A stretch of DNA of 64,000 nucleotides from Arthonia radiata (lineage: Eukaryota > Ascomycota > Arthoniomycetes > Arthoniales > Arthoniaceae). The position numbers and the translations under genes are program-made. Position 1 is the stretch's first letter. The number at the start of each line of letters is the position of its first letter. This document shows positions 33,119 to 41,708 of the stretch, piece by piece. The notes beneath the pieces were generated by a model. The model was not told where the DNA came from and searched no databases. It saw only the letters and a program-made list of their open reading frames with translations. Location of the stretch: positions 1,174,865-1,238,864 of the forward strand of contig PSQN01000003.1 of the NCBI GenBank assembly GCA_002989075.1. Direction: 5' to 3'.

Positions 33119-33898
33119 ATGCACCCTGAGCAGATCCTCATGCTATCTCGCGCTGGTTGTACGCTGGCCAGAAACAGACCCCAGCATCTCGCGAGCCATC
33201 TCGGGATCAGCAATTCCCGCGAAGACAGCTTTCTAACTGCTCAAGACGAGCGCACATACCACAGCCTCCATCGTCGCGATCCGCAACCCTCCAACACGTC
33301 AACCTCAAGCTAACAAGCCGCCAACCGCAACTGCCAGAATGCTGCCTACAACGCCGAAAACACCACACCCGAGCAAGTCTCCAAAACGAACAACAATCCA
33401 CCTAAGCCAGACCAAGACCAAGACCAAGGCGCTACGATCACCAACAATAACTAGCCGCCAAAGCCACCGCTTAAGCAGCCTGAGGACCGTGAAGGTGCGG
33501 AGACCGAAGACGGCGAGCAGAACACGGAGACTGAGACGGAGGATTAGGATGCAGACAATAATGATAAAGGGCCGGATGCTGACAAGGATCCGCCAAACGT
33601 TAAGGATGACAAGGGAAGTAATAATGCGCAGGGTGGGAGTGGGACAAGCAGTACGAGCTCGACGGTTGCTCCTGCTCCGGCGCCTCAGCAGCAACAGCAG
33701 AATAGTGGGAGTGGGAATGCTGGGTCTCCGACGTCGAAGAGCGCGGCTGGTACGTTGCCTGTTTATAAGAGGGTGATGGGAGCCTTTTTGGGGGGTGAGC
33801 GTGGTAGAGTCTTTTGTTTTGGGGCTTTGATTTGGGGATGTTGTATGCTTGATGTGGTAATGCGTGTATGTGCAGTAATGACTTATTCGATTCTTTGA
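33119..33898 (+). pseudogene. Secreted low-complexity protein family, copy 1 (three in-frame stops)
   Basis: One continuous frame from ATG 33119 reads through the whole family layout but is broken by TAA 33311, TAG 33452 and TAG 33545. Each would be a Gln codon after reversing a single C-to-T change at CpA, the RIP signature. Before the first stop: an N-terminus aligned with copies 2 and 3 (Q-I-L-M-L-S) and a dibasic site SLHRRD with Arg at 52 and 53. After it: an Asn/Asp/Gln/Pro-rich region (KPDQDQDQG), a Gln/Ser/Pro-rich stretch, then AAGTLPVYKRVMGAFLGG matching the family tail. The likely natural end is near 33790; the frame runs on to TGA 33896. An intron ending at the TAA was considered and judged unlikely. 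Function unknown. Confidence 0.6.
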
Positions 33899-34473
33899 AC
33901 GAGACTTTCTCTTGCGCGCCTCTAAGTATTGAATCAACTTATCCAGAAAGAGAGCACAAGAGTATCCAATCTCAATGGTAGGAATCCCACAGCGGCTGCC
34001 AAATATTACCTCAACCTCTCTTACCTTATTCTGCCTTTCCATTGAAAGCTGCGCCTCATGTATCCGTTCTTGAAGTACCTCGCCCGGGCCCATTGTCTCT
34101 CAGGGGAAGACTCTAGTACTGAACGAGTAAACGGTACACAGCAATCAAACCGGCTGCGGCCTTCAAGCCTCTTTTATCGTGCGGAACTACCTCCGCCGCC
34201 TCAGGCCGGTGCTTGGAGCATGCACTGCGCGCGGCTGATAAATCTGCATTTTTAAACGCACAGCACGCGGCGATGGACCTGCGTGGGACAGGCTAGCTAT
34301 TTGGATGCCAGGTAGCCCTGGCTTCTCTGGGACAGATATCGTGGGCACTTTAATCACAAGCCATCAGACTCACCACCCGATACTGTAATCGAAATTAGCC
34401 GAAGTCAGCAATACGATAGGCCGACCAGAAGTCACAGAGCAGACTCCATCCACTTCTGTCATCGACAACAGCC
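33899..34473. other. Spacer between family copies 1 and 2
   Basis: No gene is seen. CGAGTAAACGGT at 34124-34135 recurs downstream of copy 3 at 36345-36356, suggesting that flanking DNA was part of the duplicated unit. Confidence 0.5.
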
Positions 34474-34827
34474 ATGCAAATCAAACAAACCCTGATGCTC
34501 TCCCTCATCGGTGCAGTATTGGCCATAAGCAATGCTCAACTACCGTCACGTAGTCTACAGGCCCGTGAGCCTGTCGTCGACATCGTTGCACCTCTCCTGG
34601 AGTATCATCCCAACTACCGACTCGAGCGCAGGGACACAGCTGCGGGGTTGTCCTCGGGTCGCAGCTCGAACGGCAGGGCCAGGAAATGAGGAAGCGACGA
34701 AACTCACACCACCAGTAGTATCCCCACCCCTGCCCCAGCAGCAAATGGCGCTGCAGGTTCCCTGGGCGTGAACGGCGTGGGAGTAATGGGCGTGGTTGTG
34801 GGTGTTGGGGCGTTGGCTGCTATCTAG
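34474..34827 (+). pseudogene. Secreted low-complexity protein family, copy 2 (one in-frame stop)
   Basis: From ATG 34474 the frame encodes a signal peptide (MQIKQTLMLSLIGAVLA), the element SLQARE at 27-32 and a dibasic LERRD with Arg at 52 and 53. It meets TGA 34687 and then continues in the same frame through TTSSIPTPAPAANGAAG to the tail GVNGVGVMGVVVGVGALAAI and TAG 34825. It is the shortest member, 117 codons in all. The TGA is not in the preferred RIP context, so its origin is open. Unbroken, residues 1-71 would make a truncated secreted peptide. It could still be expressed in strains lacking the stop. Confidence 0.6.
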
Positions 34828-35408
34828 AGCGAGCAACGCTGTAGATCGATTCGCAGGGTGCGTGATGCTGAGTTAGGGTGGTAGCCGGATTTAAGTAATA
34901 GATATGCGTGGGTGGCAACTGCCAACAACGCACTACGTCGCAGCTGCCAAGACTTTCCCACACATTATTTCATCTCCCTTTCCCTCGATTTGCTCTTCTA
35001 CACAAGCTCAACCATATGCATCTACCCTTGTCCTGTTTTGCCTGGCGTCATTGTCTTGTAGGCGACCAATGTAACCTTTCAGGTAACAGCCATGCAGTAT
35101 GCTGGCCGCAAACGGCCTACAAGCCCCTTGCATCTGGCTGAGCTATTCACTACCGCCTCCCTTCAGCGGTTGAGGTTTCTATTCGAGGCAGCAGAATAGC
35201 AGCTGGTATTCAGGCAATGTGCAGCTTGCGACTGGGCCCTGCCTGGGGCGCGCTGTTCATAAAATGTTTTGAAGGCCCATCACAAATGACATATCTTCCT
35301 ACACGCTGTCCATTTGATTCATGTTAGCTGACTGCAACACATCATTTCAATCATTTCGCGAAAGACACGAACGAAGTACCCAACTTCTTTTCTTCAACAG
35401 TTGCGGGC
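34828..35408. other. Spacer between family copies 2 and 3
   Basis: 581 bases with no supportable gene. Confidence 0.5.
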
Positions 35409-36476
35409 ATGTATCTCCAACAAGCCGTCCTCTTCTCGATCCTCAGCTCCTCGTTGGCTGCGAACAACCCTGAACAGCCATCACACAGTCTCTACGCCCG
35501 CAAGCCCATTATCAACAATGCGGGACCTCCCCAAGAATCCAACCTCAACCACCATATCAAGCGCGCGTGCGCACCTCCGAGCTCGCCTGTAGGCCGCCCG
35601 AAGTCTCCTGGCGAGACCACCGAGGGTGCCACAACAGGAGAAGGTGGTGAAACACAGCAAGAGGAACAAGCAGAGGAAAAACCCACCACAACCATCACGT
35701 CTTCGCAGGTGGCCGGCAACACACCCACTCCAGGTCCTGACAATACTCCCACTCCGGGACCAGATAACACCCCCACGCCTGGCCAGAATAACACACCCAC
35801 ACCTGGCCAGCCCGACGTTCCCACGCCGCCCACACCTCGCACGTCCAGCTCCACCAGACCGGGTCAAGATGCGCCACCGCCGGGTACGCCTGGCTCGGTC
35901 GGCAGCACACAGTCTAATAGTAATGGCGATGCCGGCGATGACATCAATACCAGCAGTGCACAAGGTGGTGGCAGCAGTTCGAGCTCCAGTGCTTCTACGA
36001 GCATGACGAATATGCCTACAAGCAGCGCCAGCGCAGCTACGAGCAGTGCTGCGCCAGTGGCGGCCAATGCTGCAGGTGTACAGGGCGTGAACGGCGTAAT
36101 GGGTGTGATTGTGGGCATTGGGGCTCTGGCTGCCGTTCAGCGCGACTTATACAGCAAAGCTGCTCATAGACCAGGAAACAATGTATTGCAGTTTACTTGC
36201 GACAAAGAGTTGCCTAAGAAGCATCTCCACAAGCTTCACCAAACCTCTTCATCGACTGCAGGTGCACACGTGCACTGCCATCCTCCAAAAACATGTGCCC
36301 GGCCCCCGCATATTAAGCGAGCACCAACTGCTCTTAAAACAAATCGAGTAAACGGTCTGCAGATTTCGGCCGTGTATCCTGGTTGTGTGGCCTATAAGAG
36401 GCGGCGGTTGCTCTTAGCCCGCTGCTATTGCATGCCGATCTATGTTTCGAGGCCGTTGCGGCCGTCCAATGCGTAG
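35409..36476 (+). CDS. Secreted Ser/Pro/Thr-rich protein family, copy 3 (probable stop loss)
   Basis: 355 residues from ATG 35409, function unknown. Residues 1-18 form a signal peptide (MYLQQAVLFSILSSSLAA). SLYARKP at 28-34 and KR at 51-52 align without gaps with copy 2. A Thr/Glu-rich region leads to four copies of an 8-residue NTPTPG repeat, then a Ser-rich region and the tail GVNGVMGVIVGIGALAAV. Copy 2 stops just after this tail (TAG 34825); copy 3 has CAG 36138 there and runs 112 more residues of Cys/His/Arg-rich sequence that does not look like the rest. The extension is probably former 3' flank. Ser/Thr/Pro richness suggests heavy O-glycosylation at the wall, and the tail may be a weak GPI signal; both are inference. 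Confidence 0.65.
   Translation: MYLQQAVLFSILSSSLAANNPEQPSHSLYARKPIINNAGPPQESNLNHHIKRACAPPSSPVGRPKSPGETTEGATTGEGGETQQEEQAEEKPTTTITSSQVAGNTPTPGPDNTPTPGPDNTPTPGQNNTPTPGQPDVPTPPTPRTSSSTRPGQDAPPPGTPGSVGSTQSNSNGDAGDDINTSSAQGGGSSSSSSASTSMTNMPTSSASAATSSAAPVAANAAGVQGVNGVMGVIVGIGALAAVQRDLYSKAAHRPGNNVLQFTCDKELPKKHLHKLHQTSSSTAGAHVHCHPPKTCARPPHIKRAPTALKTNRVNGLQISAVYPGCVAYKRRRLLLARCYCMPIYVSRPLRPSNA
35718..35813 (+). repeat. Four 24-bp coding tandem repeats
   Basis: Units at 35718, 35742, 35766 and 35790 encode N-T-P-T-P-G-(P/Q)-(D/N/P). The differences are mostly at silent positions or in the last two codons. Copy number could vary between strains. Confidence 0.85.
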
Positions 36477-36719
36477 GTCATGAATCAGGTTCCAGAATCA
36501 GGTACGGAGTACAAAGTCTGTGAATCCTGCTGTCTGTTCCAAAAGGCTTGCGGAGGCCGAATGTTATCCATGCTCCCTTTGCTGTTGCGATAACCTCCAC
36601 AAAATTGCATCTCTGTCCTTCTCCTCCAAGTGCTTGTTCAGGCTATCTCTCGCTGAATGAACCCACGAGCTTAACAACAGTCGACTCTAATAATCGCCGT
36701 AAATTACTATAACGCCACA

Positions 36720-37526
36720 ATGCGTACTCACCGCGCCCTCCTCGTCTGTCTCACCACCTCAGCACTCGCGACCGCCAGCCTCGCCCAACTTCCCAATGAC
36801 GAGCAAGCGACCCAGCTCCTCAACCGCGACACCTTACCTCTCGAAGAGCGCGCCCCTCAAGAAGCCCCACCCCCCAACCCCATCCCCAAACAGCCCGCTG
36901 TTCGCCCCACCGGCGGCGGCGTGCCCCCAGGCGCGAAGCAACCTCCAGGTGCCCCCGCTGTGAGCGTAGGCGGCGCAGGCCCCGTCGGCTACATCAATAA
37001 CGGCGAGAACAACAACGACAATAACAACAACAACAACAACAACAACAACAACGAGAATCAACCCGCTGCCTCTGCGCCGCCCGCGAACCCCAAACCCAAA
37101 AGCCCCAAACCCTCCCAACCAGCAAGCGAGGCCCCGCAGTCAGGCGGCTCGCACAAGCCCAGCTCGGACGAGGAGACGCGGCCGGCTGCGACAGGGGGAG
37201 GCGACATCGCGAGCGGGGACGCAGGGAACAGAAATGATCCGGCGGAGGCGAGTAAGGGCGAGGACAATGATAAAATCCCTGAGGATACGTATACGACGCC
37301 TAGCCAGACGCAGGCGGGCGGAGCAAGCAGTGCGGGTGTGCCCAATGCAGGCGCTGGCATAACGACGGCGGACGCGGCGGCGGCGAGCACGGCAGCGAAT
37401 ACTGCGGGGCCTGTGGGCGCGCAGCGGACGGGTTCGTCGACGGCGGGGGCGGGGACGATGGGCGTGGATGGGGTGGTGGGGTTGGTGGGTGTTTTTGGAG
37501 CTGTGGGATGGGGGTGGGGGCTGTGA
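36720..37526 (+). CDS. Secreted Asn/Pro/Ala-rich protein family, copy 4
   Basis: 268 residues, uninterrupted, from ATG 36720. Residues 1-22 form a signal peptide (LLVCLTTSALATASLA). LPLEERAPQ near 39-47 takes the place of the dibasic site. A Pro/Gly region is followed by a run of Asn, then Pro/Ser/Lys- and Ala/Gly/Thr-rich sequence. The Gly/Val tail (TMGVDGVVGLVGVFGAVG) matches the end of copies 2 and 3. It is the most diverged member and the only one with neither internal stop nor apparent stop loss. The protein is almost entirely disordered-type sequence; cell-wall or extracellular location is likely, molecular role unknown. Confidence 0.65.
   Translation: MRTHRALLVCLTTSALATASLAQLPNDEQATQLLNRDTLPLEERAPQEAPPPNPIPKQPAVRPTGGGVPPGAKQPPGAPAVSVGGAGPVGYINNGENNNDNNNNNNNNNNNENQPAASAPPANPKPKSPKPSQPASEAPQSGGSHKPSSDEETRPAATGGGDIASGDAGNRNDPAEASKGEDNDKIPEDTYTTPSQTQAGGASSAGVPNAGAGITTADAAAASTAANTAGPVGAQRTGSSTAGAGTMGVDGVVGLVGVFGAVGWGWGL
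37008..37052 (+). repeat. AAC microsatellite encoding poly-Asn in copy 4
   Basis: Fifteen codons, nearly all AAC with one GAC and one AAT. It is in frame, so length changes would alter only the Asn count. Confidence 0.85.
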
Positions 37527-37689
37527 TGAGGTGGACTTGGTTGGAATAATATGAGCGCGTACGCGGTCTTAAACGGCTTTCGTGATGCAGCTGGACTTGC
37601 CTGCATCTTCCCGCGACGCCCTTTCTCTTCGGGGCGAGCGCCAAGACTTCACCAACTGGTTCGAGCGCCAGAGCAACAAATCTGTCGCA

Positions 37690-38215
37690 GAAGCCGCCAC
37701 ACCCACGCTGTGATTTCAAAAACTTCGTATTCGATCCTTTCAGTCAAATCTGGGTGGGAGCGCATGCCATGGAGGTAAGCACATATTTTTGCGCGATGAT
37801 GCTGGCGAGAGACATTATTCTGCAATGCCTGGAGATACGCTAAAAACGGGAGCTACCTCCTACCGGATTTTGCGTGGTGAAGAGACAAGATGGCTGTGGA
37901 GGGCGCCATACCAACGCCGTGATTCTAGTAACTAGTTATTCGTCCTTTTCGGCAAAATTTGGGTGGGAGCGGATGCCAGTTAAAGAAGCACATATTTCTG
38001 CGCGGCGTTGCTGGCGAAAGACGATCGCTCATAACAAAACAACGCTAGCACGAACCTACGCTAATAACGGGAGCTACCTGCTAGCTGAGCTTGAGACATG
38101 AATTCGACAAGATGGCCCGTGAGGGTGCATCGTCAACGCTACGATTCTAAAAATGCTATATTCGAGCTTTTCAGTGAAATCTGGGTTGGCGCGCATTTTA
38201 ATGATGTTGGGGAGG
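37690..38215. repeat. Three diverged tandem copies of a 209-222 bp unit
   Basis: Anchors such as TGATTTCAAAAACTT (37711), TGATTCTAGTAACTA (37920) and CGATTCTAAAAATGC (38142) are each followed about 20 bases later by a TTTTC-or-TTTTCA block, AAATYTGGGTKGG and a GCG-rich stretch. The periods are 209 and 222 bases. In the plus frame the first two units encode a similar peptide ending in SGWERMPW / FGWERMPV. Copies 1 and 2 also share GCACATATTTYTGCGCG. I do not recognise the unit; it could be decayed exons of a small gene. Confidence 0.6.
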
Positions 38216-38599
38216 CTGAATGCGGTGGATGGTTGGTGATGAACGGTTCTCGAGTCTGCGCTGCACCAAGCGCTCGCGCGAGGCACCGTCTGTCGAAATC
38301 TAAGGACTTCTACCGCGTCCTTCTTAGGTTTTCGCTCGTGGCAGCTACTTTGAGAAAGATGGCATCCAGCGGTGCTCTGAATCCGTTCCAACATCGCCAG
38401 ATAGTCCCCTGGTTCAGAGACCAGATAGCGCTCGCAGCGTGCTACCGCATGTGGCGCTCATCTCACTCACGCCGCATAAGTGTGTCCCCGCTGCAGGCCG
38501 AGGAACACAATGCGAAGAAGTGACAGTTTGCTCTTACTCTGACCTTTGAGATTACTTGAGTACGTTTTCGTACCAGCTTAAGGCTGCTTCATGATGCAC

Positions 38600-39790
38600 A
38601 TGGTTGGTCTCAGCTATCATACTTCGGAGACTGCGAGAATCAATGCTATGCATTTGGTAGTATTCTGTTTCATTGCTCTATCGCTAATGTTAATAACGCG
38701 ACGGAAAATGTCAGCATCTTTTCAGCTACCTGTTCTCATGTCCAAATTTGAAAGGGGTAGACCAACACGTAGAGTAGTCGTAGTGCGCACGAGAGATCTT
38801 CTTGACACGTATAAGCAAGTGTGCGATGCTATAAACGTATCCTGAATCCTTCGCACAATCGATTGGGGCATCTAAAACCTTCGCGACTTCCGTTGTGTGC
38901 CCACTTTCACCGCCGATATGGGGCAAGAAGAGTCGTTACTCGCTCCGCCGAAGCTGCATCGTCATACCGCAAAAGAGGCACAGAATGACCTCGAGCCGAC
39001 GCTGTATGGTTTCACAAAAAAAAGACCTCATGAAAGCCTGTAGCCGCCTTGAAGCTACTAAACTCTACCAAGCATAGACTGACCATGAATAGTTCATGTC
39101 TGACGTGGTGAACGAGCTGAGGTACTGCGATGACAAACACGGTGAATGTTACGCTATCGCTTGTCGCGACACAGTAGGACAGCCATCCCCTCCAATTCGA
39201 TATGCTCTTACAGTAGTATAGCTAAGACGTATGCTCGAGGATGAGAAGCAGAAAATATCACTATCGACTTTCCCCGACTATGCGAAAGTGGGTCCGCTCA
39301 CGAATGGAAAACTCAGTACAGGCGCGCGCTGACAGATGCAGGCTGCGAGCGACTTCAAGATGAACGTCGAGAAGTATGAAGAGGAAGGAAAAGCTACGGT
39401 CTTGGCATGGGGGAAAAACAATCCGGGCGTTAGAGGCCCGCGTGCGAATTGTGCTTCGGAAAGCCTCGGAATCTTGGACAAAGTCTGGGACCATCAAAAA
39501 GATGAGTGGCATAGTCTTGTAGCGAATGATTTTGAAGCCGCATCTCGGCACGAAAAGGAAACCATCGAGGCTGAACTCAGAGCACATCATGCGTCGCAGA
39601 AGACTGGAGGCACCAGAAGGTTCCCGGTGCGTAGTCGGCCATGGAAGACCGGGGTCAGGTTTCCAAAGATAAAAAGAGGGTAGCGAGCAAAGCAAGGCCA
39701 GGGACCTTTGAATCGATATTGAACGCCGGTACAAATAGCTTGACTGCGTGTGACCGCAACTGCATCGCCATTGTCAGGGTTCAACAACTG
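38600..39790 (+). pseudogene. Decayed gene, unknown function, helical protein
   Basis: Protein-like reading crosses several frames. In one frame it runs from about 38700 (TRDLLDTYKQVCDAINV) through TGA 38843 and TAA 38873 into ADMGQEESLLAPPKLHRH and up to an A8 run at 39016-39023. From there the next frame continues through TAG 39075, TAG 39090, TAG 39219 and TGA 39330 to 39680, and a third frame to about 39790. Between stops the sequence is rich in Glu, Lys and Leu with amphipathic stretches (LRRMLEDEKQKIS, NVEKYEEEGKATVLAWGK, RHEKETIEAELRAHHAS). Most stops would be Gln after one CpA change. I do not recognise the family. The alternative, chance ORFs, is less likely because breaks switch exactly where sense resumes. 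Confidence 0.45.
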
Positions 39791-40236
39791 CGTTGAAGTC
39801 ATTGAACTTCGTGAGGAAGCGCACCGGTGACCGGTTTCGCGACCTCGATCTCGTAGCAGTGGAGCTCAGTTTATCAGAGTACCACCACGGAACATGAATG
39901 ATGAAATCAAGGAAAACAAAAGCGCACGTTAGTCGTTGAATAGACTTGACCCTGTGCGACGCACAAACAGCCTGTGAAGTTCTGGCTCAATACTCAGCGC
40001 AATGAACTGTCTGGTCACCTCTGCAACTGATATCTAGAGATTCAGACCTCGCAAATCTAGTTTGACAGTTAGCAAGAAGTGGAGTCTTGCAGCATGCTAT
40101 GTGCTGGCCTCTCAAGTGCGCCCATCGAGGAATGGTAGCGATTGCTTTACTTAACCAAAAGGTCATACGCGACGGTGTTACCTTCGTAATATTCAGAAAC
40201 GTGTATCAAGCGTTTACGCCCGCCAGTGATGTTGGT
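39791..40236. other. Spacer between two gene relics
   Basis: I see nothing supportable; only short ORFs with many stops. Confidence 0.4.
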
Positions 40237-40850
40237 TCATGGCTTTGTGCGCCCAAGCCACACTGGCGTGACTAAGGTCGGCAATCTGGCTCTACTGTCA
40301 ATTAGATAGAAAGTGCATATGGTGTTACTTTCAGGTCTTACAGTCAAAATCGTATGATCATCCCAGCTCACACAACGTAGCTCCAGGGCATCGCTAAGCT
40401 CGAGCTTGACAGCTGTCAGCCCTTCAGTGAATCGATCCTTGCACAAGGGATGTGTTGCTTCAGATCTTAGTAGCGACTCGGTGACAACGAACATTGGCTT
40501 CTTACGATCATTGAGATGGCTTACCTCTACCTTCTCGGAAAGATAAATACTCAGTGCGTGTAAAGTCGTCCAAAGTTCTTCATGCAGAGAAATTGGCTAT
40601 TAGCGATCTAATAAACTCATTCCTGAGGGTCTCGACATTGGCAACCCCAATCACGGTCCAGCTATAGCGCATTTCAGAACGGTGAGGAGCAACCACTTGT
40701 ATGGCATCGAAGGAGTGAGCCATATACGCCGCCAGGTGCGCAAAACGCTGAGAGATCGCAGCATTTCTCGGAAAATTTGAGCGAGTTTTACTCAAAGAGA
40801 AGCTGGGCCACTGATGGCGTCATTCGCTGCTGCAATCATGTGTCAGATTT
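40237..40850 (-). pseudogene. Decayed gene, unknown function
   Basis: On the minus strand a frame without an ATG reads from a TGA near 40814 through SKTRSNFPRNAAISQRF, AHSFDAIQVV and RYSWTVIGVANVETL to a TGA at about 40580. The next frame takes over at once with LHEELWTTLHALSIYLSEK and PMFVVTESLLRSEATHP and ends at 40237. The join needs a single-base shift and no in-frame stop remains between. A GTAAGC donor-like site at about 40529 leaves an intron possible. I do not recognise the family. Confidence 0.35.
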
Positions 40851-41708
40851 CTTGCGATGTTCAGATTTGGCATCGACATCTCACGATCTTCAGCCGATCG
40901 ATTTGCTACGGAACGACTGGAGGAGCGCGCGAGATTTGGAAACAGTAAATGATGGTCCCACTTGTTTCAACCTGCGCACCGGGGTCGTTGAAGTCCACGT
41001 TGATACTGACGATGGTAAATCTAGGCGTTATCGATGTTTAAAGCGGAGTGTTCGATACAGGAGCTTCCATCACACGGGCAAATCCATCAGCCGACAGCGA
41101 ACGGGACCCAAGCCGGACGGGCTCTCCAAGAGAGTACGAACATGAAGCTTGAGGAACTGAAGACTGTCTGGCTAGTTGAACACGGCCTTGTGTGGAGGCT
41201 AGTACATGACATTGGCGGCCGATTTGAGTCTCGTGAGACAGCGGATCGGAATCCTCGAAGCAATTCGCGGACGTTTGCGCCAGGTCCAGGGAAGAGAAGG
41301 AGGCTCGACTGGAGCTGGGCTTGAGCTGCGAAGCGTGAATTTACAGTTGTTGCATCATGATTTTGTCAAGCCAGCCGGGCTGCGCATGGCTTGACACCAC
41401 TTGCTCACGCGTTAATGCAAGATGAAGAGCGCGCTTTGTTTGTGAAATGAGTGATCGAAATCGTCCAACAACAATGGGCGAAATGCGGCCGTCCCTTGTT
41501 TTGTAAATTGAGACGGGCACATGGGATGTTCTGAATACGCGCTAGGTCCGTAAGGGTTAGCTCGCCAAAAACTCGCGAAGCTATCACTTACTACTGCATT
41601 CAGTATCGCGGCAAGTCCCGTCACCACAAAGCTGTTTGTTTACCTCTGCAACGAACATGGAAATTGTACTTCACGCGCACACACCTGTACGATAATCAGA
41701 GGCACGAT
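40851..41708. other. Intergenic region with unsupported ORFs
   Basis: A 122-codon plus-strand ORF at 40777-41145 has protein-like parts but no start context or homology I can name; I leave it unassigned. Confidence 0.4.

Noticed and set aside
33311-33319. The TAA in copy 1 as the end of an intron (GCTAACAAG)
   Set aside because: The branch-like CTAAC would be only a few bases from the AG, the only donor candidates are poor, and such an intron would remove the dibasic site shared with copy 2.
35718-35813. CRISPR-like repeats
   Set aside because: Units are contiguous, in frame, without spacers, in a eukaryotic coding sequence.
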